This document shows positions 1-9,460 of a stretch of 64,000 bases of DNA, piece by piece. This DNA is from Butyrivibrio sp. (GTDB lineage Bacteria > Bacillota > Clostridia > Lachnospirales > Lachnospiraceae). A model generated the notes under the pieces. That model was given only the letters and a program-made list of their open reading frames with translations. It ran no database searches and was not told the origin of the DNA. Location of the stretch: contig NZ_JAGBLU010000028.1 of assembly GCF_017635265.1 (NCBI RefSeq), positions 1 through 64,000 on the forward strand. The letters run 5' to 3'. Within the stretch, counting starts at the first letter, position 1, and the number at the start of each line of letters is the position of its first letter. The position numbers and the translations under genes are program-made.

Positions 1-2558
1 AAAAGAAAAAAGAAAAAGAAAAATATCTTTCTGAAAAGGAAAGTATAGATAAGGATGCTTCCGAATTGCTTACAAAGCGTGATTCTGCCAGAAAGGAACT
101 GGAAAGAATTCTTACGCAGATATCAAACATCAATGACGAAGTAGAAAGCTGCAAGAGTGCCATTATTGAAACTCTGAACACGAGAGCCACCATTAAGTCC
201 AAGCTCAGTTCACTTAATACAATGAAGGAGCAGGTAAACATCAGGAAGGCTGAACTTACGGGTAAACTTGTGAGAGCCAGATCCGATGAATCCAAGCAGG
301 AAGAGACAATAAAAAAGCTTCGTGATGAGTTTGACCGCATTACTGCTGAAATATCTGAAATGAATCAGAGGCAGAAGCAGGCAGAAAGTGACGTAAAAGA
401 AATCCGGGAGACTATGTCTCTTAAAGATACCGAACTTAGAAAAGTTCAGGTATTATATCAACAGGAAAAGTCACGACTTGAAGCTTTGGCCAATCTTACA
501 GAGCGCTATGAAGGTTATGGCGGCAGTGTAAAGAAAGTTATGGAAAAAAAGGATACTACACCGGGAATCATCGGTGTTGTAGCCGATATTATAAAAACGC
601 AGCCCAAATATGAAACTGCAATCGAAGTAGCTCTTGGTGGTAATATTCAGAACATCGTAACTGATGATGAAGAGACAGCCAAGAAAATGATTGCATATTT
701 GAAGGAAACAAGAGCCGGCAGAGCGACATTTTTGCCGCTGACTTCTCTTGATAACCCGCCGGAGCTTAAGGCTAAAGAAGCCCTTAATGAAGTGGGCGTG
801 CTTGGTATGGCTGATGAACTTGTTGATACTGATCCCAAGTACAGACAGGTTGCAAAGGCAATGCTGGGAAGGATTGTAGCAGTAGATAATATTGACAATG
901 CTGTTAAGATTGCCAGAAAGTACAACTATACTGTACGTATGGTAACTTTGGAAGGTGAGCTTCTTGTTCCGGGTGGTGCTATCAGTGGTGGCGCTTTCAA
1001 GAATAATTCAAATCTTCTTGGCAGAAGGCGTGAAATGGATGAAATGGAGGCCAATGTCAAGAAGTATAAGCTACAGATAGATGACCTTCAGAAAGAAATT
1101 GAAGAGAGCAGGGCAAAGAGAAATGAGCTCAGAGCTCTTGCCGAAGAGCTTCGAACTGAACTTCAGGGTAAGTTCATAGCCCAGAACACTGCCAGACTTA
1201 ATGTTGAAAATGAAGAGACAAGGCAAAAAGAGCAGAAGGCCGGATTCAGCGATCTTAAGGCTGAAAGTGATGAGATTGAGAATAAGCTTTTGGAAATAGC
1301 ATCTGAAAAGGATGAGGCCCAAAAACTGCTTGATGCTTCTGAAAATACAGAAAAAGAATCTGCGGAAAAAGTCGAGAAATATCAGAAAGAACTGGAAGGA
1401 CTTCACGAAATCGAAGAAACTGAGAATGAAAAGGTTTCAAAGCTTGATATCGAATATGAGAAGATTGCTCAGAAACTGGACTTCCAGAACCAGAACTTAA
1501 ATCGAGTAGAATCCGATATAGAGGATCTTGAAAAAGGCCTTCAGGAAATCAAGGATTCCATGGAGGAAAATGTAAGGAATCTTGAACAGAATAAGAAAGA
1601 CATTGAGCAGATCAGGCTTACTATTGAAGCTTCTGTAGATGCTTCCTCTGATGCGACCAAAGAACTTGAGCAGAAAAAAGAAGAAAAGAATGAATTGTCT
1701 GTTGCTCAAAAGGAGTTCTTTGGAAAGACAGAAGAACTGAATAAGCAGATGTCAGATCTTGAAAAAGAGGTTATCAGGCTATCATCCAAGAGGGAGAAAT
1801 GTCAGGAAGCAATCGAGTCCCATATTAACTACATGTGGAATGAATATGAGATTACACTTTCGGACGCAGCAAAGCTTCGTGATGAGAATATGACGGATGT
1901 TCCGGCCATGAGAAAAGAAACCAATTCTCTTAAGGATTCCATCAGAAAACTGGGTGATGTCAATGTTAATGCCATTGAGGATTATAAAAATCTCATGGAA
2001 AGATACACCTTTATGAAAACACAGCATGATGATCTCGTTGAAGCGGAAAGACAGCTCAAAGAAATCATTAAAGACCTTGATGAATCGATGCGCAAACAGT
2101 TTATTGAGCAGTTCCACAAGATAAATGCCGAGTTCGATCAGGTATTTAAGGAAATGTTCGGAGGTGGTAAGGGTTCTCTTGAACTTGCAGAGGATGAGGA
2201 TGTTTTAGAGGCAGGAATCAGGATCAATGCGCAGCCACCGGGAAAAAAGCTTGTAAATATGATGCAGATGTCCGGTGGAGAAAAGGCTCTTACAGCTATA
2301 GCACTGCTTTTTGCTATTCAGAACCTGAAACCTTCTCCATTTTGCCTTCTTGATGAGATTGAAGCTGCCCTCGACGAGAATAACGTCGTTCGTTTTGCCA
2401 AATATCTCCACAAGCTTTCAAGTACACAGTTTATTGTAATTACTCATCGTCGTGGTACAATGGAAAGTGCTGACAGATTATATGGTATTACCATGCAGGA
2501 GAAGGGCGTATCTACTCTTGTAAGTGTAAACCTCATTGATAAGGAGCTTACTAATTAA
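1..2558 (+). CDS. smc: Chromosome partition protein SMC, 5' end outside window
   Basis: The frame is open from base 3 with no start codon needed, so this is the C-terminal roughly 850 residues of a protein usually near 1190. It begins in the N-terminal coiled coil, followed by the hinge (about bases 500-1020, glycine-rich with the GGAISGGAF segment), a long Glu/Lys/Gln-rich returning coiled coil, and the C-terminal ATPase head. The head has the ABC signature MSGGEKALTAIALL near base 2270 and the Walker B stretch CLLDEIEAALDE near 2345. SMC dimers with ScpA/ScpB compact and segregate the chromosome. The stop TAA shares its last base with the ftsY ATG (TAATG), so translation is probably coupled. 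The smc-ftsY order is common in Firmicutes. Identification is secure; only the Walker A half is missing. Confidence 0.97.
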   Translation, partial: KKKEKEKYLSEKESIDKDASELLTKRDSARKELERILTQISNINDEVESCKSAIIETLNTRATIKSKLSSLNTMKEQVNIRKAELTGKLVRARSDESKQEETIKKLRDEFDRITAEISEMNQRQKQAESDVKEIRETMSLKDTELRKVQVLYQQEKSRLEALANLTERYEGYGGSVKKVMEKKDTTPGIIGVVADIIKTQPKYETAIEVALGGNIQNIVTDDEETAKKMIAYLKETRAGRATFLPLTSLDNPPELKAKEALNEVGVLGMADELVDTDPKYRQVAKAMLGRIVAVDNIDNAVKIARKYNYTVRMVTLEGELLVPGGAISGGAFKNNSNLLGRRREMDEMEANVKKYKLQIDDLQKEIEESRAKRNELRALAEELRTELQGKFIAQNTARLNVENEETRQKEQKAGFSDLKAESDEIENKLLEIASEKDEAQKLLDASENTEKESAEKVEKYQKELEGLHEIEETENEKVSKLDIEYEKIAQKLDFQNQNLNRVESDIEDLEKGLQEIKDSMEENVRNLEQNKKDIEQIRLTIEASVDASSDATKELEQKKEEKNELSVAQKEFFGKTEELNKQMSDLEKEVIRLSSKREKCQEAIESHINYMWNEYEITLSDAAKLRDENMTDVPAMRKETNSLKDSIRKLGDVNVNAIEDYKNLMERYTFMKTQHDDLVEAERQLKEIIKDLDESMRKQFIEQFHKINAEFDQVFKEMFGGGKGSLELAEDEDVLEAGIRINAQPPGKKLVNMMQMSGGEKALTAIALLFAIQNLKPSPFCLLDEIEAALDENNVVRFAKYLHKLSSTQFIVITHRRGTMESADRLYGITMQEKGVSTLVSVNLIDKELTN

Positions 2559-3469
2559 TGGCCAATAATTTTTTTGCTAAACTGCAACAGGGGCTGACCA
2601 AGACAAGAGACAATATTGCCAGAGGTTTTGACAATGTCTTTTCAGGATTCTCAAGTATAGATGAAGATTTCTATGAAGAACTTGAAGAGACGCTTATTAT
2701 GGCTGATATTGGTGTCAATGCAACAAGTCGTGTCATGGATGAACTTAGAAGGCAGGTAAAAGAAAAACATATTTCAGAACCAAATGCGTGCAGGAATCTT
2801 CTGAATGAGATTTTGAGAAAGCAGATGAGTACTGATGAACATGCATATGATTTTGAAGACAAGAAAACAATTATTTTTGTAATTGGTGTCAATGGAGTAG
2901 GGAAAACTACATCGGTTGGAAAACTAGCTTCGATTTTCAAAAATAAAGGTAAAAAAGTACTTATTGCTGCTGCGGATACATATAGAGCAGCTGCTACTGA
3001 ACAGCTGGCGGAGTGGGCAAAAAGAGCCGACACTCCTTTGATAGCCGGGAAAGAAGGGGCGGATCCTGCAAGCGTTATATACGATGCAGCATCCAGCTTC
3101 AAAGCTCGTGGTTGTGATATCCTGATAGTTGATACTGCAGGGCGTCTCCATAACAAAAAGAATCTTATGGATGAACTGGCAAAAATGAACAGGATAATAG
3201 ATAAAGAGTTGCCAGGAATTTGGCGTGAAAACTTCATTGTTTTAGACGGAACAACAGGTCAGAATGCAATTATGCAGGCCAGAGAATTTGGCGAAGCAGC
3301 AGACCTTACAGGTATTGTGCTTACCAAACTTGACGGTACTGCAAAGGGAGGCATTGCGGTGGCCATTGTTTCGGAGCTTAATATTCCGGTTAAGTATGTG
3401 GGAGTAGGAGAGGGAATTGACGATCTTGAGAGATTTAACTCGGACGAGTTCGTTGATGCCCTGATGTAA
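2558..3469 (+). CDS. ftsY: Signal recognition particle receptor FtsY
   Basis: This is the SRP receptor GTPase, which docks Ffh-bound ribosomes at the membrane. The order is an N-terminal helical N domain (residues 1-95), then the G domain with G1 GVNGVGKTTSVGKL near residue 109, the insertion box with AADTYRAAATEQL, G3 DTAGRLHNK and G4 TKLDGTAKGG. At 303 residues it is the short Gram-positive form without the long acidic A domain of enterobacteria. The start ATG overlaps the smc stop codon by one base. Its partner gene ffh lies about 4.5 kb downstream in the same direction. Confidence 0.97.
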   Translation: MANNFFAKLQQGLTKTRDNIARGFDNVFSGFSSIDEDFYEELEETLIMADIGVNATSRVMDELRRQVKEKHISEPNACRNLLNEILRKQMSTDEHAYDFEDKKTIIFVIGVNGVGKTTSVGKLASIFKNKGKKVLIAAADTYRAAATEQLAEWAKRADTPLIAGKEGADPASVIYDAASSFKARGCDILIVDTAGRLHNKKNLMDELAKMNRIIDKELPGIWRENFIVLDGTTGQNAIMQAREFGEAADLTGIVLTKLDGTAKGGIAVAIVSELNIPVKYVGVGEGIDDLERFNSDEFVDALM

Positions 3470-3504
3470 AACAAACATAAAGTAAGCAATATCTAGGAGG
3501 AACC

Positions 3505-4731
3505 ATGGGAAACGGGGAAAAGATGACACTTGAAAAATTTGAAGAAGCGTATGAAGACGTAAAGAAAGTCACATTGGAGACCAAGCTTATCTATAGTGAT
3601 TATTGGAGCTCTGCAACAGGTAATAAAGTATATTTAAAACCTGAAAATCTTCAGAGAACAGGTGCTTACAAGGTTAGAGGTGCCTATTACAAAATAACAA
3701 CTCTTTCTGATGAAGAGAGAAAGAAAGGTCTTATTACTGCTTCTGCAGGTAATCACGCCCAGGGTGTTGCTTATGCTGCAAAGTGTTATGGAGTTAAGGC
3801 TACAATCGTAATGCCAACTTCTACACCTCTTATTAAGGTTAACAGAACAAAAGCTCTTGGTGCCGAAGTGGTGCTTCATGGAAATGTCTATGATGAAGCT
3901 TATGAGCATGCCAAAAAACTTGCTGATGAAAATGGCTATACCATGGTTCATCCTTTTGATGATCTTGATGTTGCTACAGGACAGGGAACCATCGCAATGG
4001 AGATCATTAAAGAGCTTCCGACAGTTGATTACATCCTTGTTCCTATTGGTGGAGGCGGACTTGCAACCGGCGTTTCTACTCTTGCCAAGCTCCTTAATCC
4101 AAAGGTTAAAGTAATTGGAGTTGAGCCTGCAGGTGCGAATTGCATGCAGGAGTCTATTAAAGCAGGCCATGTAGTTACACTTCCTACTGTAAATACTATT
4201 GCAGACGGCACAGCTGTAAAAACTCCGGGTGAAAACATTTTTCCATATTTAAGTCAGAATATTGATGAAATCATCACAGTTCCGGATGAGGATCTTGTTG
4301 TTGCTTTCCTTGATATGGTTGAAAACCACAAGATGGTAGTAGAAAACTCAGGACTTTTGTCTGTTGCTGCATTGAAGCAGCTTGATGTAAAGGACAAAAA
4401 GATCGCCTGTGTTCTGTCAGGCGGCAATATGGACATTATTACAATGTCATCTGTAGTACAGCAGGGACTTATTATGAGAGACAGAATATTTACTGTTTCT
4501 GTACTTCTTCCGGATAAGCCTGGCGAACTTTCAAGAGTTTCCGGTGTTATTGCTGATGTAAAAGGAAATGTTATCAAACTTGAGCATAATCAGTTTGTGT
4601 CAATAAACAGAAATGCCGCTGTTGAACTAAGAATCACTCTGGAAGCCTTTGGAAGTGAGCACAAACAGCAGATTATTGACGCTCTTAATGATAATGGTTA
4701 TAAACCCAGAATAGTAAGGACAAATATTTAA
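3505..4731 (+). CDS. ilvA: Threonine ammonia-lyase with C-terminal ACT domain
   Basis: A PLP-dependent deaminase converting threonine to 2-oxobutanoate and ammonia, the first step to isoleucine or a catabolic step. The PLP lysine lies in TGAYKVRGA (about residue 53), the substrate loop is SAGNHAQG, and the glycine-rich phosphate-binding loop is GGGGLATG near residue 182. An ACT-like domain occupies about residues 330-405 (VLLPDKPGELSRVSGVIADV). Length (408) fits the single-ACT type common in Firmicutes rather than the longer double-ACT E. coli IlvA. The start is set by AGGAGG at 3496-3501; an internal ATG seven codons later is less well spaced. It is 35 bases downstream of ftsY. Feedback behaviour (isoleucine, or none) cannot be decided from sequence. 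Confidence 0.93.
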   Translation: MGNGEKMTLEKFEEAYEDVKKVTLETKLIYSDYWSSATGNKVYLKPENLQRTGAYKVRGAYYKITTLSDEERKKGLITASAGNHAQGVAYAAKCYGVKATIVMPTSTPLIKVNRTKALGAEVVLHGNVYDEAYEHAKKLADENGYTMVHPFDDLDVATGQGTIAMEIIKELPTVDYILVPIGGGGLATGVSTLAKLLNPKVKVIGVEPAGANCMQESIKAGHVVTLPTVNTIADGTAVKTPGENIFPYLSQNIDEIITVPDEDLVVAFLDMVENHKMVVENSGLLSVAALKQLDVKDKKIACVLSGGNMDIITMSSVVQQGLIMRDRIFTVSVLLPDKPGELSRVSGVIADVKGNVIKLEHNQFVSINRNAAVELRITLEAFGSEHKQQIIDALNDNGYKPRIVRTNI

Positions 4732-4734
4732 GTA

Positions 4735-5613
4735 ATGAATAGAATCAAATCAAAAAGATTAAGAAGAATAGCAGAATATATACTGATAACAATAGGATCA
4801 ATCATATATGGAGCAACCACGGCACTACTTATTGATCCTAACAATATAGCACCGGGAGGACTTACCGGTCTTGCTATTGTTCTTAACAGAGTTGTTCCCA
4901 TGGGAACTGGTATGTGGTTTCTTGTTATGAACATACCTATTTTGATTCTTTCCATATGGAAGTTTGGAATCAGATTTACGATTTCAACTATATATGCCAC
5001 GGCTGTTATTTCATGGGTTACTGATATTTGCACAACATTCTTTTCAGGTTCTATTATTCATGACGTGTTTTTGGGAGCATCATTTGGTAGTGCTGCTCTT
5101 GGTGTTGCCATTGGACTTATTTTTAAATGTCATGCCACAACCGGCGGCACCGATGTTATAATTAAATTATTAAGGATCAAGTACCCACATATTAAAACGG
5201 GAATGCTTTATCTTTTGACAGATATTATTGTGCTCTTGATTGCAGGTATTGTGTTTGGAGATTTTGCAGCTTCTTTATATTCCTTTATGTCGGTAATGGT
5301 TACTTCATATGTTCTTGATCTTGTTTTGTACGGAAGAGACGAAGCTAAACTTATTTATATTATTTCTGATAAGCCGGACATTATAACCAAGAGACTTCTT
5401 GATGAGCTTGATATAGGTGCTACCCATGTGTTTGCCAAGGGAGCATACAGCGGGGAAGACAAAAAGGTTATTATGTGTGCCATTAAAAAGAGATTATCTC
5501 CTCTTGCAGAGGACATTGTAAGAGATGAGGATCCTAACGCATTTATGATCATCTCAAGTGCAAGTGAGATATATGGCGAGGGCTATAAAAGTTATTTCGA
5601 CGAGAGAATTTAA
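4735..5613 (+). CDS. YitT family membrane protein (DUF161 + DUF2179)
   Basis: A 292-residue membrane protein of the YitT family. The first 190 residues hold about five to six hydrophobic segments with family-typical glycine-rich stretches such as INPNNIAPGG-like LIDPNNIAPGGLTG near residue 35 and ATTGGTDVI near 135. The last 85 residues form a soluble DUF2179-type domain (GATHVFAKGAYSGEDKKVIMC). The function of the family is not established; a transport or sensing role is often suggested. The gene starts three bases after the ilvA stop and ends two bases before the next start, so the three genes are probably cotranscribed. Confidence 0.9.
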   Translation: MNRIKSKRLRRIAEYILITIGSIIYGATTALLIDPNNIAPGGLTGLAIVLNRVVPMGTGMWFLVMNIPILILSIWKFGIRFTISTIYATAVISWVTDICTTFFSGSIIHDVFLGASFGSAALGVAIGLIFKCHATTGGTDVIIKLLRIKYPHIKTGMLYLLTDIIVLLIAGIVFGDFAASLYSFMSVMVTSYVLDLVLYGRDEAKLIYIISDKPDIITKRLLDELDIGATHVFAKGAYSGEDKKVIMCAIKKRLSPLAEDIVRDEDPNAFMIISSASEIYGEGYKSYFDERI

Positions 5614-5615
5614 TT

Positions 5616-6704
5616 ATGAACAGTTCATCCGGGGATTTTCGCGAAAGAAAAGGTGTTAGAAACACTCACAATATAATTTCAATAATATTTTTGAGCCTTG
5701 TGGCGCTTTTGGCACTTTCTTTTAGCATCGCGCTTCTTATTAAGAACGCCATGCTAAAAAGAGAAGAAGAGGCAGTAAGAAGTGAGCTTGAAGCTTTGAA
5801 TAATGAAGGCTATTATACAGAAGTAGAAACTCAGATTCTTATAGATGAAGCCAAAAAGACTGCTGCAGATGAGACAGAAAAATCCATTAAGGATACCATT
5901 CAGAAAAAACTTGAGGCCGGTGATGGAACAACGCAGACTATAAGGTCTCTTTTTCCTGAACAGATAGTTGTGGCAAGTGGCGGAAGATATTATTTCTTTC
6001 CTATTACTGACGAGGTTGAACATCATCCCTTTTCCGAAGACGACTTTGAATTTGATGATAAGGGATTCCTTCAGTATGTTGGGACTGATGACAGCATCAA
6101 AACCAGAACAGGTGTTGACGTTTCCAGATTCCAAGGTGATATAGACTGGGAAAAGGTTGCGGATGCCGGAATTGAGTTTGCTATTATAAGAACCGGCTTT
6201 AGAGGTACTACAGAAGGTAAGCTTCTTCAGGATGACTATTTTGAAGATAACATAAAAGGTGCCTCTGAAAATGGTATTGATGTTGGTGTTTACTTCTATT
6301 CACAGGCTGTAAATGAAGAGGAAGCCATGGAAGAAGTACAGATGATGCTTGATATGATCGAGCCATATAACATTGAGTTTCCTGTTGTTATTGATATAGA
6401 ATCTGCTGAATCTGATTCTGCAAGGACAGCCAATCTTTCATCTGATGTCTATGAGGAAGTTGCCAAGGTTTTCTGTGAAGCTGTTAAAAAAGCCGGCTAC
6501 AAGCCGATGATATACGGAAATGTGAAATCCTTTACACTTTTAATGGATGCGGCAGATGTTGATGATTATGATATTTGGATTGCTTATTACGGAACGCCGC
6601 TGTATTATCCTTATCATTTTGACATTTGGCAGTACACATCTACGGGAACTGTAGACGGAATCTCTGGTAACGTTGACCTGAATATTTGCATTACTGATTA
6701 TTGA
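5616..6704 (+). CDS. Membrane-anchored GH25 lysozyme (muramidase)
   Basis: Residues about 20-45 form a single hydrophobic anchor after a short basic cytoplasmic start; residues 45-105 are a charged, coiled-coil-like stalk; a GH25 domain follows from about residue 165 to the end. Family marks are GVDVSRFQGDIDW (catalytic Asp region), AIIRTGFRG, FPVVIDIES (second acidic site) and the closing IWQYTSTGTVDGISGNVDLN. GH25 enzymes hydrolyse the beta-1,4 bond between N-acetylmuramic acid and N-acetylglucosamine. The anchor and stalk suggest an enzyme held on the outer membrane face and acting on the cell's own wall, not a secreted defence enzyme. It lies two bases after the YitT-type gene. Confidence 0.92.
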   Translation: MNSSSGDFRERKGVRNTHNIISIIFLSLVALLALSFSIALLIKNAMLKREEEAVRSELEALNNEGYYTEVETQILIDEAKKTAADETEKSIKDTIQKKLEAGDGTTQTIRSLFPEQIVVASGGRYYFFPITDEVEHHPFSEDDFEFDDKGFLQYVGTDDSIKTRTGVDVSRFQGDIDWEKVADAGIEFAIIRTGFRGTTEGKLLQDDYFEDNIKGASENGIDVGVYFYSQAVNEEEAMEEVQMMLDMIEPYNIEFPVVIDIESAESDSARTANLSSDVYEEVAKVFCEAVKKAGYKPMIYGNVKSFTLLMDAADVDDYDIWIAYYGTPLYYPYHFDIWQYTSTGTVDGISGNVDLNICITDY

Positions 6705-6708
6705 TCAT

Positions 6709-7551
6709 ATGGATACAAAAGACTACGAACAGAAGGGCTATCTTAACGAGGATTACAAGTTTTTTCATATCTGTGATAGCGAGAACATAGATATCCCGTT
6801 TCATTATCACGATTTTGATAAGCTTATTCTGATATTAAGCGGAAATGTAAAATATATTATCGAAGGGCGAGAGTATGAACTTTTGCCCTTCGATTTTGTG
6901 CTTGTAAACAGGTTTGATATTCATAGACCGGTTTCCCTGGCTGATGATGGAAAAAAGAAATATGACAGGATAATTCTTTATCTTAATCACGATTTTCTAG
7001 AAAAATATGGGCTTTTAGATGCTTTTTGTAAGGCAAAAGAAATGGAGAGCTGCGTTGTCAGATTCCCAGCTGATATCAGCACTAATATATATGATGCTTT
7101 TTGCAAAATAGAAGAAGATCTGAAAGTGGAAGATAGGGAATATGCAGGTAAGCTGTCTACAGGGATAGATGTTTTGAGAGCTTTGATTGAATTTAACAAA
7201 GCCTGTATATCAGAAGAACTTGGCTTTACTCAGGAAGCCAGATACAACCGAAAAGTAATTGATATCATAGAGTATATCAATAAAAACCTTTCCAGGGATC
7301 TTACAATTGACAGACTTGCGGATAATTTCTATATGAGTAAGTACCACATGATGAGAGTGTTTAAGCAGGAGACAGGCTATTCAGTACATCAGTATGTTTC
7401 TGAAAAGAGGATTCTTTTTGCCAGGACGCTGATAATGTCAGGAACTCCGGCAACCAGTGCCTGCCTTGAAGCGGGGTTTAATGACTATTCATCATTTAGC
7501 AGGGCATTTAAATTGCAACTGGGGATGTTACCGTCAGATGTAAAAATGTAG
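6709..7551 (+). CDS. AraC family transcriptional regulator
   Basis: The N-terminal half is a cupin-like sensor (HYHDFDKLILILSG, then ELLPFDFVLVNRFDIHRP), and the last 100 residues are the double helix-turn-helix DNA-binding domain of the AraC family (LSRDLTIDRLADNFYMSKYH; second unit ATSACLEAGFNDYSSFSRAF). Such proteins usually activate carbohydrate-use genes. The gene starts five bases after the lysozyme stop and is the last of the ilvA group, ended by a strong terminator. No sugar gene is adjacent, so its target cannot be named. Confidence 0.92.
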   Translation: MDTKDYEQKGYLNEDYKFFHICDSENIDIPFHYHDFDKLILILSGNVKYIIEGREYELLPFDFVLVNRFDIHRPVSLADDGKKKYDRIILYLNHDFLEKYGLLDAFCKAKEMESCVVRFPADISTNIYDAFCKIEEDLKVEDREYAGKLSTGIDVLRALIEFNKACISEELGFTQEARYNRKVIDIIEYINKNLSRDLTIDRLADNFYMSKYHMMRVFKQETGYSVHQYVSEKRILFARTLIMSGTPATSACLEAGFNDYSSFSRAFKLQLGMLPSDVKM

Positions 7552-7586
7552 GTGTCAAGAAAAAATACTTGACACCTCTTTTCTTT
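7550..7586 (+). terminator. Intrinsic terminator after the AraC gene
   Basis: Perfect 10-bp arms AGGTGTCAAG (7550-7559) and CTTGACACCT (7568-7577) flank an A-rich loop of 8 bases and are followed by a T-rich run. The left arm overlaps the AraC stop codon. The right arm also contains a TTGACA box used by the next promoter. Confidence 0.9.
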
Positions 7587-7597
7587 TTATATATTAT
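7569..7597 (+). promoter_or_regulatory. Sigma-A type promoter for ylxM-ffh
   Basis: TTGACA at 7569-7574, a 17-base spacer and TATTAT at 7592-7597. The predicted transcription start is near 7604, giving a leader of about 25 bases to the ylxM ATG. The -35 box lies inside the right arm of the preceding terminator. Confidence 0.75.
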
Positions 7598-7629
7598 AGA
7601 CATTGTTGATTTTTAGGAAGAGGTATATC

Positions 7630-7980
7630 ATGGAGAAAATCGTAGAGCAGGGTCTTCTATATGATTTTTATGGCGAGCTTCTGACAGAGCATCAGAGACA
7701 GGTCTATGAAGCTGCTGTGTATGATGATATGTCACTTACTGAAATAGCAGATGAGCACGGTATCAGCAAACAGGGAGTACATGATCTTATCAAGAGATGT
7801 ACCAAGACTTTGCAGGGATACGAGGATAAACTTCACATGATTCGAAGGTTTGAAGCTATCAAGGAGAGTGCTAAAGAGCTAAAAAGCGTTTCTGATTATA
7901 ATGGAGATATGTCAGATGAGGAGCTTCGAAAGAGGCTGGGCAGTATTTCCGACAGAATTTTAGAGGAGCTTAATAACTAA
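7630..7980 (+). CDS. ylxM: YlxM/p13 family helix-turn-helix protein
   Basis: A 116-residue protein of the YlxM/p13 family, almost always encoded just before ffh. It carries a sigma-region-4-like helix-turn-helix (LTEHQRQVYEAAVYDDMSLTEIA then HGISKQGVHDLIKR). In related bacteria YlxM binds SRP and modulates its GTPase cycle; its DNA-binding role is unclear. I chose the ATG at 7630 because of the upstream GGAAGAGG; an in-frame ATG at 7603 falls at the predicted transcription start and cannot be used. The stop TAA overlaps the ffh ATG by one base. Confidence 0.93.
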   Translation: MEKIVEQGLLYDFYGELLTEHQRQVYEAAVYDDMSLTEIADEHGISKQGVHDLIKRCTKTLQGYEDKLHMIRRFEAIKESAKELKSVSDYNGDMSDEELRKRLGSISDRILEELNN

Positions 7981-9350
7981 TGGCTTTTGAAAGTCTTACT
8001 GATAAATTGCAGGATGCCTTTAAGGGGCTTCGCAGCAAGGGTGCGTTAACTGAAGATGATGTAAAAGCAGCTTTGAAAGAAGTTAAGATGGCTCTTTTAG
8101 AGGCAGATGTTAACTTTAAGGTTGTTAAACAGTTTATTTCTTCTGTTCAGGAGAGGGCTGTCGGAGAGGAAGTCTTAAACGGACTTAACCCTGCTCAGAT
8201 GGTCATCAAGATTGTTAATGAAGAGATGACAAAGCTCATGGGAAGCGAAACCACAGAGCTTTTACTGCAGGATAGCAAGTATATTACTGTTATCATGATG
8301 TGTGGTCTTCAGGGTGCAGGTAAAACAACTACCGCAGCTAAACTTGCCGGTAAACTTAAGGGCAAAAGAAAACCTCTTCTTGTTGCTTGTGACGTTTACA
8401 GACCTGCAGCTATTGATCAGCTTGAGGTTAATGCTAAAAAGCAGGAAGTTGATTTCTTTTCAATGGGCACAGATGTTAGCCCTGTTAAGATTGCTAAATC
8501 CGCAATGGACTATGCAAAAGAGCATGGTCACAACGTTGTAATTTTAGATACAGCAGGTCGACTTCAGATAGATGAAGCGATGATGAAGGAACTGCGTGAT
8601 ATTAAGGATGCTGTAACTGTGCATCACACACTCCTTGTAGTTGATGCCATGACCGGACAGGAAGCTGTTAACGTAGCAGAACAGTTCAACGAAAAAGTAG
8701 GTATTAATGGCATCATCCTTTCCAAGATGGACGGTGATTCACGAGGTGGTGCGGCTCTATCAACCAAGGCAGTTACAGGCAAGCCTATACTTTTTGTTGG
8801 TATGGGCGAGAAGTTATCTGACCTTGAACAGTTCTATCCGGATCGTATGGCGAGCCGTATCCTTGGAATGGGAGATGTGCTAAGCCTTATTGATAAGGCT
8901 GTTGAGGCCAACGCAGAGCGTGATGCTGAAAAAGACCGTGAAATGGTCTCCAAGATGAAGAAGGGCAAGATTGACTTCGAAATGTATCTTGAGAGCATGA
9001 AGCAGATGCGTAATATGGGAGGACTTGCTTCCATAATGGGAATGCTCCCGGGAATGGGCAAGATAAGTGACGATCAGCTCCCTGATGAAAAACAGCTTGC
9101 AAGGATTGAAGCAATAGTTCTTTCCATGACACCTGAAGAGAGGAAGAACCCAAAGCTTATGAGTCCCCAGAGGAAATTCAGGATAGCCAAGGGCTCGGGC
9201 AATGATATAGCCGATGTTAACCGCTTTATTAAACAGTTCGAACAGATGCAGAAGATGATGAAGCAGATGCCCGGACTTATGGGTGGAAAAAGAGGATTTG
9301 GCAAGCTTGGCAATATGTTTGGCGGATTTGGCGGAAATAAGTTCTTTTGA
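7980..9350 (+). CDS. ffh: Signal recognition particle protein Ffh
   Basis: This is the SRP54 homologue that binds signal sequences and the SRP RNA. The N domain covers residues 1-90, the G domain about 95-295 with G1 GLQGAGKTTTAAKLAG, DTAGRLQIDEA and SKMDGDSRGG, and the methionine-rich M domain the last 130 residues (MLPGMGK, then the RNA-binding MSPQRKFRIAKGSGND segment, and the QMQKMMKQMPGLMGG tail). Its length of 456 is normal. It is translationally coupled to ylxM, and its receptor gene ftsY is upstream. A gap of 110 bases separates it from rpsP. Confidence 0.98.
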   Translation: MAFESLTDKLQDAFKGLRSKGALTEDDVKAALKEVKMALLEADVNFKVVKQFISSVQERAVGEEVLNGLNPAQMVIKIVNEEMTKLMGSETTELLLQDSKYITVIMMCGLQGAGKTTTAAKLAGKLKGKRKPLLVACDVYRPAAIDQLEVNAKKQEVDFFSMGTDVSPVKIAKSAMDYAKEHGHNVVILDTAGRLQIDEAMMKELRDIKDAVTVHHTLLVVDAMTGQEAVNVAEQFNEKVGINGIILSKMDGDSRGGAALSTKAVTGKPILFVGMGEKLSDLEQFYPDRMASRILGMGDVLSLIDKAVEANAERDAEKDREMVSKMKKGKIDFEMYLESMKQMRNMGGLASIMGMLPGMGKISDDQLPDEKQLARIEAIVLSMTPEERKNPKLMSPQRKFRIAKGSGNDIADVNRFIKQFEQMQKMMKQMPGLMGGKRGFGKLGNMFGGFGGNKFF

Positions 9351-9460
9351 GCAGAAGCCTTTCATTTGATATGACGATATGTGATTCAGCAAATAGCTGG
9401 TTTAAGCATATAAATACAATATAATTATCTATCTTATTTATTAAACGGAGGAAATTTAAA

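Noticed and set aside
2671-3237. 188-codon minus-strand frame opposite ftsY
   Set aside because: Shadow of a conserved gene; no start signal and no family resemblance.
7603-7629. Earlier ATG for ylxM
   Set aside because: It coincides with the predicted transcription start; ATG 7630 has the ribosome site.
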